Shown in pieces: positions 33,651 through 45,855 of a DNA stretch of 64,000 nucleotides (positions are counted from its first letter, which is position 1; each line of letters starts with the position of its first letter). The stretch spans positions 868,001 through 932,000 of the forward strand of contig SMMW01000551.1 in assembly GCA_004794655.1 (NCBI GenBank), in the 5' to 3' direction. The notes beneath the pieces are model-generated. The model saw nothing but the letters and a program-made list of their open reading frames with translations. It was not told the DNA's origin and ran no database searches. The DNA comes from Marisa cornuarietis. Taxonomy: Eukaryota; Mollusca; Gastropoda; Architaenioglossa; Ampullariidae. A program made the translations under genes and the position numbers.

Positions 33651-34319
33651 ACCAGTAGGTCTGAGGCCAGCCTCTCGTACAAGTGGGAATCACCAGGCAG
33701 GGACTGTGTGCTCCACTGGTAATGCTGGTCACGTGACTCCCCGGCAAGTTAAATAAATAAAACGTCTTTTCGTCCGCCAACGCCGCGAGTGTGTTAGACT
33801 TGTAAAAACAGACCTGCAGAGTTTATCTACAGAATGAACTTATTACATAACCAGCAGAGTAGAGACATCAATGTGGTACATGAGTCGAAAGGTATGCAAG
33901 CCACAGCCTCCCCCCCCCCACCACACACACACACACGCACACAGACACCCAGCCACACACACAGAGAGAGAAATGAGCACCAGGTGTGACGCTGTCTGAG
34001 GTCGTCGAGTGCATCGGTGTCGCATCAATCGTGGTGTTATGGATGAACAGAGGTTTTAAAGTGGGGAGGGAGATCCGAGAATACCCTGCAGGTAGGTATA
34101 CTAAGAGACAGTCGTTATAATGTTGTAACAGTCGCTGGCAGGACAGGTGACGTGGCTTGTTTTCTCTCTTTTATGAATGGAGATGGAGGTCAAGCGCATC
34201 TCCCATACAACGCCGTCAACAGACATCTCACTGACCTTCCAATACTTTTTGTGTTCTTTTGTTGTGAAGACGAGCAAGACAGCAGTGACAGAGGTTGATG
34301 TCACGCATTAAACGTTGCT
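33651..34319. repeat. No gene; C8-11/(CA)n/(GA)n simple tract at 33908-33971
   Basis: A run of C bases is followed by interrupted CA repeats and a short GA run. Flanking sequence is unique and unrecognised. Confidence 0.7.
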
Positions 34320-34370
34320 CTTCGCGCCGAGCCAGCAACTAAGGCAACTAAGACCACCCGACCCTGTAAT
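34320..34370 (-). mobile_element. SINE tail fragment, minus strand
   Basis: CGCCGAGCCAGCAACTA (34326-34342) is an exact 17-base reverse complement of the tail block in the SINE at 6241-6421. A looser match (AAGGCA...CCCTGTAA) follows in the correct order. Only the 3' body survives. Confidence 0.55.
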
Positions 34371-36020
34371 AGTCATCATACTCATCTGAACACCTCTATA
34401 GCACTCGTCACGCTCACATCAAAGACAGCAAAAAGAATATTGGTAAACACAAATAATAAAATCTCAAATATAATTGTCAAATGATAAAAGCATGTCTGGA
34501 GCGAGTATTGTGCAATCACTGGCTTTGTTTAATAAACTAGACAGGCCCGTGACCTAAACAGGGGTGGGGGGGTTAAGGTGGGAGGTTAAGTCTGAATGAC
34601 AGTGATATTACATTTACCAAACAAAATGTCAGAGATATCAGGGACAAAGAAATAATTAAAGTTTGGAATCTATGAACGATATATCAAGGGTGATGAAGTT
34701 GCTTTACAGGGACCATGGCATAAGCCCAATAAGTGCTTGAAAAAAACTACCTGGCCCCGACATTATTGCCTCGCCATCTTTAGCAGCATTGGATATTTAG
34801 TAACAACTGTCTTGTCAGCCACTCCTGGTCTGCACGGCGATACTTTGTCTCCTGTAACGAGCCCATGAGTCGCAGGACACACGGGTAGACTGGTCGACCA
34901 GCAAGTAAGACACACACACACACACACGGAAAGCTACAAGAATGACCATGGGTAGCTATAAGAACAAACACGGAGAACTATAAAAAGACTGGAGTCCAGT
35001 AGGTCAACAGCGGTTATTATAACCAAAGCATCTTGTAGTTTGTGTCTTGGATGCTAATTCATCCATAGTGCGCAGATTAATGCTCGCACGGGAAGCTGAT
35101 CTCAAGGTTAAACAGCACACAGTAATGGTCTAACCAAGATGAGAGACGAACACAGCCAGAACATTGTCTGGATTTGACACAATTCAAGAAAGGATTACAT
35201 GAAATAAGAATTTCCAGCATCTTGTTAGTGTTTGCATGAGCTGGCTCATCGAATAAACATCTATCCCCACCTCGTGATACAGAATTTTCTCGTCTGGAAA
35301 GAAGACACCAGAAAAGCTTATCTTCGAAAAAGATGTCGTATCAACCCATCGCCTGCTGGAAGGAAGTGGCTCACTGGTGTGAGCCAAACGAAACTGTGCA
35401 GATTGGAATAGCCATGGTCATGTCTACACCACCTTTTAAACCTGAGGTTTGACTTTACATCGATGTAACATCATACTGAACACAGTTTACAGTAATACAC
35501 GGTTACAGTTACATTAACTTTTTACCGGATCGGTCCAACCTTGTCTTGGTCAGTATGCAGTTTAGACGGTTAGGACGTGCAAGGAGCTTGTGGGGCAGGC
35601 GGGGGATGGGGGGAGGGGTGAGAGAACTAAGACGTGGAGGAGAACAAGTGCACTAAGGTTAAGTGCAGACTTCCTTGCATGAAGGAGTGTGGCTATTTTT
35701 CTCGTGCAGGTCCGCTGAGCGAGTGTTTGTAGCACCAAGCCACTCGCCACTCGCACCTGGGGAGGTACAAGTGGCGGAGCACTAGAGGCAAGGCATGACG
35801 CAGGGTTGGCACCGGGATGCTAAGCAGACCACCTCCACAGGAAGTGAGCTAACAACATGCGCGGAACACTGCGCTGCATGCGGCTGCTGAGCTTATTTCA
35901 TCTGACCGTAGTGGATTTTGTGGGTGCAATGTCAGAAAAAATAAAGGATTCTACAGGTAGTTCATTTTCTGGGAGGACATTAAAGACATGATGGGAGTTC
36001 TTGACGCGAAATCTGAAGAA
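34371..36020. other. No recognised gene
   Basis: A short (CA)n lies at 34911-34927. Unique sequence elsewhere with only short frames. Confidence 0.4.
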
Positions 36021-36063
36021 AGAGATATAGAATCATAACAATGATATATGATTCTATATCTCT
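36021..36063. repeat. Perfect 17-bp inverted repeat, 9-nt loop
   Basis: AGAGATATAGAATCATA (36021-36037) is the exact reverse complement of 36047-36063; the loop is ACAATGATA. The hairpin would be stable in RNA from either strand. No transcript or mobile element is visible around it. The size resembles a small hairpin-RNA precursor stem but is shorter than a usual miRNA precursor. Confidence 0.9.
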
Positions 36064-37486
36064 CTCTATATTCTATGCGATATTAGCTTTATTTTTTATG
36101 TTTACAGATAGCCATTTAGACTTAGTAAAGTTGAAACTCCGTCCATTACAGAATCTGTTGCGGTTGTTCGGATGGAGCTATTTCTTTTCAGACGTTTCGG
36201 TACAACATGGTTTCCACTTATCAGGAGAAGTGTATTAAACATTACTATCTTGAATAAGACAGGTAATATCCATTTTTAGTTGATGTTAGCTACGTTTACC
36301 CCTCCCAGGAAAGGAATTGGCTTTCATCAATGTAAAGAAACACAGTGGACACAGTTTAAGGAGTCGCTGCGTCTATCATGTTCTCGTTATTAACCGCAGA
36401 CTCCGCATATTGGTTACTTTATTACTTTTGTGCGAGTCTGAGAACACTAAATGTCCTCTTACAGTTATTGAAAACTAAAAGTTTAGACGTTGTTTTCTTT
36501 CTGTCAATAGTTTTGCTCCAAAAATATCTTTAACTACACAGAATTTCAAATTAAAACAATCATGCAGTTCATAAAGACGAAGAGTACTTCCTACAAAATG
36601 AAATCTGTTGACAGCTTATATGCGATATCTGCCAATTTTTTTTTAGCTCAGGTTGACAAATTATTAAAATGAAACAAAATTCTTATTTGACTGGCTCATA
36701 ATTTTAATTTTGAATATTAAATTAATAGGAAAAAATACAGCGTGTCATGGGCGTCAGCCAACTGGCAGCTACTACAATGCTGATGATAAATAAAACAAAA
36801 GTCTTTCAGTGCACTAGTAATATCAGTGTCTACAAACATTCTTGTTAAAATGCTGAACTACGACATTACAATTTTTATGGCGATTTGAAACATCAGTTTA
36901 TATTTGTTTATAATCAAAAGAGGAATAATAAATAATAATAAATTAGATTGAACGAAAGGCATGCTTCATGTGTCAATGAACAGTTAATATATTTCATGCG
37001 TGACATATGGGCACCAGTTTTTTTTAGTCTGTGTTGAAAGTCTCAGATAATAATAAAAACAACAACAGCAAGACTCAAAGTGCTTTACAGTAATAAGAGT
37101 GCACGTGTATAGCGCTTCTCTGTCAAATAATATAGTATAGGACGATCGTCACAGTCCAATGAAAACACAAAACACGAAGATGGGTCGGTGATGTGACACA
37201 ACACCGTACAATGTTGGGGGTACTGGGAGGGAATGAGACAGTTTCTCTTAGGAAGAATGCAGGAAGAAGTTCAAGCCAGGTGGTGGTCAAGGTGAAGAAT
37301 ATAGTGTAGAAAAAAGTCATCTTCAACCAGCTAGCAATTTTGAGACTACCCCAATCAACGACCTCAGTCTATGGATCTGAATATAATCATTTTCTGTTTA
37401 TTGAACACTGCTTATGCTATGCTTACACACCATCATTATTTCCTGTACTTGAAAGTATTGATGAGAAAATTTAGTATTTTGTAAGG
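36064..37486. other. No recognised gene, AT-rich
   Basis: AT-rich unique sequence with no exon or element that I can support. Confidence 0.4.
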
Positions 37487-37605
37487 AGCGCCCCCTAGTG
37501 TAGTGGTTAAAACACTCGCTTGTCACCACTGCAGTGAGAAACTCAGGGTTCAGATCTCGTCTCGGGACGCTCTCTGTATGTGACAATATTTATCATTACA
37601 GACTA
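37487..37605 (+). mobile_element. tRNA-headed SINE copy, plus strand
   Basis: TAGTGTAGTGGTTAA (37497-37511) is a good A box and GGGTTCAGATCTC (37547-37559) a good B box, 50 bp apart as in tRNA genes. GTCTCGGGACGCTCTCTGTA follows, matching the family's GTCTCGGGCACGCTG block, then a diverged body. The acceptor arms are not complementary enough for a real tRNA. Confidence 0.75.
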
Positions 37606-38627
37606 GCCACTTAGATAAATCAAAGCGACATATCTAAAGCAACTGAAGTAAATAAAAATAAAGAGTTCTCTTTCTTCCCCTTTTACACGCGTACTTTTAT
37701 TTATTTTATTAGAACGAAATTTCTCGTTTTTACATTTATTTGCTTAAAGTGTGCTTTATTTTTAAACCAATGCAGGCTGATGTATGACTGACTTAAAGCT
37801 AACCCCGTTTTGTACCGCAATGGGGGACGAGCCGAGCTTGTTGGTCGCGCTTTGGTACGTGTATAGAAACAGTAAAAACACATTCAAATAATGCATAAAG
37901 TAACCAAAAGTTATAAAAGGTAATAAAGTAGTAACTTTGTTGCCCGGTTGTTATAATACAATCTTTGTTAATTCAATCTTATGACCTTCCTGAAAACTAC
38001 ACCATCTAGTTGTTGGAGCGTGTTTGACTTCTTTCCTGACACGCAAATCACAAGTTTGTAAAACATGCGAATCTCATCTGTGACTTCCTGCCCTTGATGT
38101 CCATGATGAAACTGATGCCCACTGAAGCTTTGTTAGCTAATCAACCAGAGTGTACCTGCCGTCTTTGGCCATCAGATTGACAGGATGGTACTGAAACAAA
38201 ACAAAAGGCTGATGAAGGATTTCTCGTAATATTTTGTGGCCTCACAAATTGTAGAACATCCGTTGGAACATGCAGCGCCACCCAAGTTGTTGCTCTGGGC
38301 AAGAAGAGGAAATGAGTTTATTTGATTTCACAGCGACTGTAAGTGATGAGGTCAGCAGTGCGTGGCGAGGCGGCGCTGCATGAAGCGCGTACCTGTCGCC
38401 TCGTGCACAAGTGGCGTGAAACAGAAAACAGACGCTGGAGAGACAGGAGAACCCAGTGAGACAGGAGATAAAGAAGACAGCTGAGACTGCTTCATGCTAG
38501 GTAGGAGGAGACATAGGAGAAAACAGCTGGGACTGCATCGTACTGCAAACACCCGCACAGTGCCTGACTTACACTCACCGAGGTGAGTAGGGGGGTTAGT
38601 AGGCAGGAGCTATAGGAAGAAGAGAGG
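37606..38627. other. No recognised gene
   Basis: Unique sequence. ACAGCTG(A/G)GACTGC occurs twice (38478 and 38522), a small local duplication. Confidence 0.4.
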
Positions 38628-38757
38628 TGGTCAGCAGACTCGCATACATGGAACAGTCAGCAGTAAGATGACTCAGCAGACTCGAATACATGGAACAGTC
38701 AGCAGTAAGACATGGTCAGCAGACTTGCATACCTAAAAGTCAGTGGTAAGGATAATG
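38628..38757. repeat. 42-43 bp tandem repeat, three copies
   Basis: Units start TCAGCAGACT at 38631, 38673 and 38716 and contain GCATACATGGAACAGTCAGC. The third copy is diverged. Confidence 0.85.
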
Positions 38758-41700
38758 ATCTGTTTACGGTCTATGATTTATTTGGCAGATCCTCAGAAAG
38801 GGATGGCGTGATTTAACAAAAATTTAAAGAGGAGAGTCCAAGCCTTTCGTTCATCCTTTCTTTATTCTGTCTATGCTTCATTGCTTTCTCGGCCTGCAGC
38901 ACGTTACTTGATCTCGTAGCACGTGACGGACTGTTACTACAAGCCATGTGACTTTTTTTTTGGAGGGCGGCGCGTGTCAGCAGCCTTGTGCACGTGCCCG
39001 GTTGTGCCTCATGTGTGGTCAGCAGGAAGAGTCGCAAGTCAACAAGAGCAGTGACCACGCCGTCATTCAGCTACCACAATGCTGTTCTCACAACTCAAGA
39101 AAATATAGTTGCGAGCGACGCATACCAGCGTCATCTCAACGGCTAAACTGTTGAGGTGCATGACGGGAGGAAGGTGGGGAATCGCCGCGTCAGCATAATC
39201 TTGTGAAACAGTGAAACATTTAACTTGGAGTTTAAGTACTTTTATCTACGGCTCAACGTTTTATTGACTTTGCAAATCGTACAAGGCACCACGTCTACCA
39301 ATGTCCTCAAATGACTAAAGCTAGGTGGGGGGGGGGTTCTTTAATGGATCGAATACATCTCACAATGTCCGTTCTGTTATCTTCTATTATTACTCTCAGC
39401 GAGTCTGTATTTCCAGTGTATTTAATATCCTAAAAGTCCCTGCAGTTATCAAAATTTTCGACCATTTGTTTAGCTGCAATTCTGTAGTTGTCAAATATTT
39501 CGACCTTGTCATATAATGTCAGGTATCATAGTAATTTGCAGTATTGCTTGATTAAGCTTAAATTTTATGACTAGTGTGGAAGAACGAGAGAGCGTGAATG
39601 ACGTCAGTTGTTCGGAAGACGTGTATGAATGATGTAAAAATGAAGGAAATGACGTGAGGGAGAGCGCGAGCGAGGGATGAGTAGTCACGAGTAGGAAGGG
39701 CTTTAGGAAGAGAAACAGAGCGTAGGGTAGGGATTAGGAAGAAGAATTAGTAGAGTGAATTTAATGAGTAGGAATTAGTAGAGTGAATTTAATGAGGAGG
39801 GCTTTAGGCATTCTTTTAGACATACAGACCAGGAAAGACTCAAATGGTAGGAATTTTCTTATTTTAAAATAATCTAGGTGTACGAATCGGTTTATAACGG
39901 ACTTTTTCATTTGTGTATTTTCCTTGTTCTCTTCTTTTTATTTATAGTTAGTAAAGCAGATAGATTTGTTTTAGACAAGTCATTCTTTTCTTTTAATTTG
40001 TGTGAAAGAGCACGCATTTGTCAGACTCCGTGTATGTGTTGAAAGGATTGAGTGACTGATACACTGCGCGGTGGTCGAGACATATACCTTGATCATGTGT
40101 TGAGATGTTTTTTTTTCTTTCTCCGAATGTTCCTCGCGATGACTCTTGTTGGTTTGTCATGCTGTGTTGTGTGACCTAAAACTAACCAATAGACTCTGCT
40201 TGAAGATGACTCTATTGGACTCTCGGGGGGCACTCTGCTGGAGATCTCATTGTCATGCTTTGTTAGTACCTGGAATGCTTTGTCAGTGTATCCTTATAGT
40301 CTGTTGTCAACGTTGCATGTTCTTTTTGTTGTTTTCTTGAACTGCTTTAGTTCTTGATTTCAAAACAGAGAACGGAGGTGTCAATCTTTTCATGTTCCAT
40401 TTTGGTTTGCATGACATTAGGAGTGATAAGATGGCTGCGTAGTGGCTTCAGCGATTGTACAGAGCGTAGGGTCTTAAACAGTAGGGCAGTGGTGCTGACA
40501 GCGAGTCTAAAGGCTCGGGATCGGTGACTGAGCACAGATTTGGTAATTTCATGTTCACAAAGACAGGGAAATATGTGGACAGTTCATTTCTCTTGAGTCA
40601 GTCTGGCTGAATAGCTGTGTGTCCGGCTGTTGTGGAAAGAACGATGATTTTATTCTCTGTTTGCAATCGAAGCATCGCTTTACTCCCTGCATCCCTTCCC
40701 GAGGCACTTCTTGGCCCCAGCGAGTGTAATCCGCCAGCAGTCAGGTGCACGTGGCTCACACCAGTCACCAGTCCGTACACGTGGTTACCCTGATTCTTAC
40801 ATGTCTGCTCTCCAATGCATGTTGGGAAGACGTCCGAGAGCAAGCAGGACTCAGCCATCACCAGAATCACTGGAGCGCGCCAAAGTCAAGCACTGGGGGC
40901 CAGGAATCGCGAATTATAGAATTTCTTCCGTGCTGCACGTGCAGAGCGCAGGCCCTCCAGAAGGGAGCAAAGGGTGCTGTTATGAGAGAATCTCTGATTA
41001 GCCATCTTCTTGTGATCTTGTGATCGTACTCTACTGGCACTACACCCCCTCCTCTCGCCCCCTTCTCTCCTACCTTTTCCTCGCTCACTTTCCTCCCGCA
41101 CCACACAAGCCATCAGACCAGTCCCTCACACTTTCCCAACATCTTTGATGTGTTTCCTCCCTTAATGATTGATAACATGGTGCGTGAGATGTGCACGATG
41201 GGAAACTATTCCCGGGACACGTGCAAACACCGGGGTTTGTTCTGTCAGATCAGGTTCTGGTATGTTGTACTTCGCTTGCGACCTTTTGACCTTCTTTCTT
41301 TTCTCTGAGAGTCGGGGAGGTGAGAGAAGGGAGCGGAGGTGAACGAATGGCGAGAGCTTTGTCGTCAGCATACTGAACTGCACTCAGTAAGTCGCTTGCT
41401 CCCTGGAAGTCCTTCCAAAGTAATTGACCTGGCCACCTACTAACCTGTACACGTAGTGTTGCTTTCTCTGCACCTGAACACGTACATAACTGGTTGTTAG
41501 GTAATCCCACAATCTCTGTATGTATGCATGAACATACTAGTCACCAGTCTACGTCTAACGATGGAGAGAAAGCACAGCGTTGAAAACAATAAATAATGTT
41601 TGTGGTGTACCCATTATACGATAAGGGGGATGAGTAATGCATATCTTTATGTACATCACACACAAAACTTATTAAGCGTTTAAGCTAGATAGAAAAAAAC

Positions 41701-42020
41701 TCACAGCCCACCACAAGTGTGATTGTTTACTTTGTAACATATCTGAATTTTATTGCTTGACGGTAAAGTTGAAGAAGAATTTCGTTTGTAAAGATATGGG
41801 CAGCCAGACAACGCCAACCCATAATCAAAAAGTCAAAGGAAATGCCAATGCGCTTTCACGCGGTCAACATTCACTGCCATTTGCTGACACACATTCATTG
41901 CATCTTTCTCACATAAAGTGAACAAGTGTCACTTGAGTCACTTGAGATACGGTCATCCATTCCACATTCATGAACTGGAAGAGTTAGGTTATGTTTGCTG
42001 CCTTTGGCATGAACTAGGTG
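38758..42020. other. No recognised gene; small 28-bp duplication at 39744-39799
   Basis: AGAATTAGTAGAGTGAATTT is duplicated with a 28-bp period. The minus frame at 41250-41510 contains a QYADDKAL string but no surrounding RT motifs. The rest is unique sequence with short frames. Confidence 0.4.
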
Positions 42021-42203
42021 TCCCAATATGTCCCAATATGTCCCAGTGTGTCCCAATATGTCCCAGTGTGTCCCAATATGTCCCAGTGTGTCCCAACATG
42101 TCCCAGTGTGTCCCAACATGTCCCAGTGTGTCCCAACATGTCCCAGTGTGTCCCAATATGTCCCAGTGTGTCCCAATATGTCCCAGTGTGTCCCAGTGTG
42201 TCC
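42021..42203. repeat. 10-bp minisatellite, 18 units plus a partial
   Basis: Every unit is TCCCARYRTG. Three variants occur: A = TCCCAATATG, B = TCCCAGTGTG, C = TCCCAACATG. The order is A A B A B A B C B C B C B A B A B B. Since 10 is not a multiple of 3, all three frames are open on each strand with a 10-residue period, which explains the VPICPSVSQY-like frames. No evidence of translation. Confidence 0.97.
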
Positions 42204-42699
42204 AAATCAGGTGAACGTGACGACCAGTCAAACTTTGTGAAGTTATCGCTGCTGCAAGAAGTCAGTCACCTCGCGGTCACGATGTAGTATGGTGTTGTCA
42301 CCTTGCAGTATGACCCATGACCTGTAAAGCAGGCGTGCTGAGAGCACGTGCAGGATGTCAGCCAGAGTGCCAAGAACGAGATGAAGAGGGTTTCCCAGAC
42401 CATGAGAGAGGCGCTGCCATGCCGGTCGTGCTACTTAACGCAGACATCAACCGATCATTCTCCTCACACTGGTACCTGGCATCATTGTGGAAGAGAGAGA
42501 ACCTGGACTGATTAGCAGAGGACGCTCTGCCCAGCTGCTGCATTGTCCAGCCATGATGACTACTGGACCACAGTGCTTGTGTGCTTGGCGCAGTGCTCGA
42601 GTCGGGGGCACACAGCTGGGAGCGATTTCATTACCCAGATTAGAGAGCCGCAGGATTTTTGTCTATCTTGGGTATTTTTGTGTTTGTTACTCGTGGTGA
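42204..42699. other. No recognised gene
   Basis: Unique GC-moderate sequence with short overlapping frames on both strands and no recognisable domain. Confidence 0.4.
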
Positions 42700-42771
42700 G
42701 CCAGGCTTTGGCAAGGGAGCGGTGCTATATAAGCTTACTGATGATGATTATGATTAGTAGTAGTAGTAGTA
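42700..42771 (+). mobile_element. Possible degraded hairpin-tail element end
   Basis: GGTGCTATATAAGCTTACTG followed by ATGATGATTATGATTAG and (TAG)n resembles the GCGCTATATAAAT-(CAT)n tails seen elsewhere. The left half of the hairpin is not recognisable. Confidence 0.35.
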
Positions 42772-42974
42772 TGTTCTACTCAGTATTGAATGTAGTTACG
42801 AGGTTTGGTGACAACGAATAAAGACGCATGAATAGGCCCACACATAATCTCTCTATATCCACTGGCCTCTTTCATTCTCACGTCTCTCACGTGATCTCTC
42901 ACATTTCAGATTTAGGTATTTATATCTCAGCTGTAGTTGCGGCTGTAATAAGCAAGATGATCGACTGATCTCTG

Positions 42975-43039
42975 TATATATATATATATCACTCACTCAC
43001 TCACTCACTCACTCACTCACACACACACACATGCACGCA

Positions 43040-43085
<46 letters not shown>
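42975..43085. repeat. (TA)n(CACT)n(CA)n compound microsatellite
   Basis: A TA run is followed by about eight ACTC units and then a CA run broken by GCACGCACGCGC. Confidence 0.95.
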
Positions 43086-43087
<2 letters not shown>

Positions 43088-43639
43088 GAACACAAGGCCC
43101 CAAACTGACACATTCACGTTTTTATTAACCGATGACAAAAATAGGAATGTCTCCACAACTTGACTAAGAGTGTGGCTGTTTACCTATGAACTACAGCGGT
43201 TCCATCCTTCTGTAGGTGAATCAGTTCACTTCATGCAAAACAACTGGGGGGAGCGGGCACATTTGCAGGTAGTGTCAGGTGTACGGGATGCTCACAAAAA
43301 CTATAGGATGTTGGTGACAATGTACATTAAAATCTATTACCTCAAACACATGAAACTCAAAAGCATACAAGTTAGCTGATAAGTCTGCATGCCGCATGCA
43401 CACTTCAGCGAAGCAAAAATTATTTATCTGACTAATGACGTGTCCCTTGTTGTGTCATGTCCATCTGAAGACGGACAGCTGGCTGCAGACCGTCAAGTAC
43501 TGTCCTGTCAAATCCTTACATAATATTTTTACACGGTGTCCTCTGCTTTGGGACTTACTGCATATCGTTAGTACAGAAATTTTTTCTTAACCGAATCAGA
43601 CGCTAACCTGAACCCTAACCGTAATCCAAACTCAACTAC

Positions 43640-44240
43640 TAAAGTTAACTTCTACCCTCTCCAAGGACGGCAGCTCCACGACAGATACCCGCATCAGGAG
43701 CACAACAGCAAACAGCGGCAATGGCGAGGGTGGGAAGGGTCTGCCGCAGCCATAAGATTGACTATAAAGTACAATCTTTACACACCTCTCGTAGTACCAA
43801 TCCTGTTTTACGGAAAAGATGGAATTAGTTTGTCGATACGGAGAGGGGTAGCTATGCATTTGAAAGCAAACCCCTGAAGAGGCTGCTTCAGATCTCGTAC
43901 AGAGAGCATAAGACCAATGACTTGTACGAAGCACGGTTGCCACACTCGAAGGACACCAGAAACCTCTACTTGCAACATTCAAGTTAGGTAAGTTGGTCTG
44001 GTTTGGCCATGTGACCCGGAACGACACCTTGTTGAAGACTGTCCTTCAATGTACTGTAGAAAGTGGTCGACGCCGCGGTGGCCAAACAAAAAACATGTTG
44101 CGAACATCAACGACTGCTCTGGTCGTCCTGTACAGGACCTGCTCACTATCGCCTCAAACAGGTGGGCCCTGTCAACTGCCGTGTCTATCCATGTGCTCTC
44201 AACGACAGGTACCAGTCAAGTGACGAATGACTGACTGAAC
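43640..44240 (+). pseudogene. Decayed LINE C-terminal reading frame
   Basis: Pieces of a LINE protein occur in order in shifting frames: a KDGSSTTDTRIR segment, LVVPILFYGKDG, AFESKPLKRLLQISYREHKT, KLVWFGHVTRNDTLLKTVLQ, ESGRRRGGQTK, and finally SGRPVQDLLTIASNRWALST near the end. This string of motifs is typical of the region after the RT domain in a widespread metazoan LINE type. At least three frameshifts and one stop make it dead. It differs from the LINE at 3126. Confidence 0.82.
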
Positions 44241-44345
44241 ACTAACTTATGAAGCACAGTTATATGCTAACGAGCGTAGTAAAATAAAAACTTTTCAAAT
44301 GCAAAAAATAAGCCTCTTCCCCTTAAAAAAATCAAAACACATATA

Positions 44346-44412
44346 CAAAACGACAAGATGAGATTCGAGCACACAACTCTGAGCCCCGGGACCCAAGCTT
44401 TTACCGATACAC
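44346..44412 (-). mobile_element. tRNA-like SINE head, minus strand
   Basis: The reverse complement has GGTAGAGTTGCCGCTGTG (A-box-like) and GTGCTCGAATCTCATC (B-box-like, plus 44360-44375), separated as in a tRNA. The anticodon and acceptor arms are poor. A T-rich tail follows on the minus strand. Confidence 0.5.
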
Positions 44413-45150
44413 AGCGGCAACTCTACCAAAAGTTTATCAATTCAAAGTTAAGCCATTTAATTACAGGATATCATCACTCGTGCAATTTGATTGGATACTA
44501 TACAAAGACTTGATATGACACTATTTAGAGGTCTACTACCAGCCGTTTGTGTTTTGGTCTTGTTCTGGCACAGTTTACAATGACGAGCCAGACATTTCGC
44601 TGGCCACTTTGTGCACAGGAGCAAGGTGACCACATGTACCTGCCAGTCAAATACTGCACACTGGTAAAGCAAACAGCAAATGTGCAGATATGATGCGACA
44701 AAGTGAGTAGATGACTGAACAGCTAACGTAATATTGGCGGCAGTGACCATAACGACTGATACATTCGTCTCGGAGGTCAACAAAAGATATTGAAAATTAT
44801 GATATTTGAATCAGTCGCCGCCAAGGAGATCAAAAGTCAGATACTGCAATAGAGAAACTGTATAAGCATGATGCTAGTCTCTGACGTCTGAGCCATCAAC
44901 CCATATAGGAGGAGACTTCCTCAGCCGTCTGACCCCACCATCTGCTCGCTGTGCGAGTCTTCTGAATACAACTTTATTCCTGAGTGCAGAAAACGAACCA
45001 CTTTAAGCCAACATTAAAAAGGTGGTGACATCATAGTAACGAATAAATGTGTGACTACCGAGGATATCTAGTCACACTTTTTACAGTTTCCAAAATATTC
45101 TCCTCCCTCTGTACTTCCTCATTGCTGTACAATATTCGCTCATGTAGAGA
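44413..45150. other. No recognised gene
   Basis: Unique sequence. A CSLCES-type string near 44940 on the plus strand is too short to assign. Confidence 0.4.

Positions 45151-45151
<1 letters not shown>

Positions 45152-45191
<40 letters not shown>
45152..45191. repeat. (CA)n microsatellite
   Basis: A pure CA run of 20 units. Confidence 0.97.
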
Positions 45192-45193
<2 letters not shown>

Positions 45194-45584
45194 CAGCCAG
45201 AGAAGGAAGAATGAGAAAACACCTAATATCAGCCTATAAAAGAAGTAAAACATGTCAGTCTGTGTATATTGTTTTCAATGTTCTCTAGTTCCAACTAGAA
45301 AGTGCGGTTTCATGTAGTGACTGCCATTAACTTTACGTTAAATGTTGAATTTAATGCCACTTTAATGACAAGTGAATCTGATTTCAACTGTGGGTGTAGA
45401 GTGAGACAGATACAGACCACGCGGTCAAGTTTCTTTGGCCTATTTGCCCATTATGCCTGTGACATGTTTCCTTCACCAGTTATTCACATTGAAAGTAGCA
45501 GCAGTCTAGCCATTGAGTCTGACGGCATTTGTCTCATGTGACATAATCAGGCTGAGGGGACAAGTGGAGTGCACAATTTTATCT

Positions 45585-45855
45585 AATACTTGGGAAAATT
45601 TCAGTGCAAGATATTATTTCCCCAACCCTGGGTAAATACTCCCATCCCATTCGTTCCCGAAATCAACTATGAATCGAAAGAGGCCAACAAACGTCAGGAT
45701 TGTACATGGATACATTTACTAGTCACTCGGCCCATATGGTTGTTAGTTAGTGAGTTAGACCTGTCTGTGTACAAACGTGACGTCACGATTTAAACCTCTT
45801 TCTTTGCATAGTGATATGGTGATGTTTGTCGGTGCGTATCTCGAGAACGGAATGT
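45585..45855 (+). repeat. Dispersed repeat D, copy 3
   Basis: Contains CCCCAACCCTGGGTAAATAC, GAGGCCAACAA, CAGGATTGTACATGGATACA and CTCGAGAACGGAATG in the same order as copies at 12370 and 32735, with moderate divergence. The 67-codon frame across it is not shared by the other copies. Confidence 0.5.

Noticed and set aside
41250..41510. QYADDKAL resembling a reverse transcriptase YxDD box
   Set aside because: No other RT motif precedes or follows it in any frame, so a chance match is more likely.
41895..42287. Six open frames with a repeating 10-residue peptide
   Set aside because: A 10-bp repeat without stops is open in every frame; no start context, splice site or codon bias favours any one.
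44880..45000. LINE zinc-knuckle remnant (CSLCES string)
   Set aside because: Only about ten residues are suggestive and no adjacent LINE motif was found in any frame.
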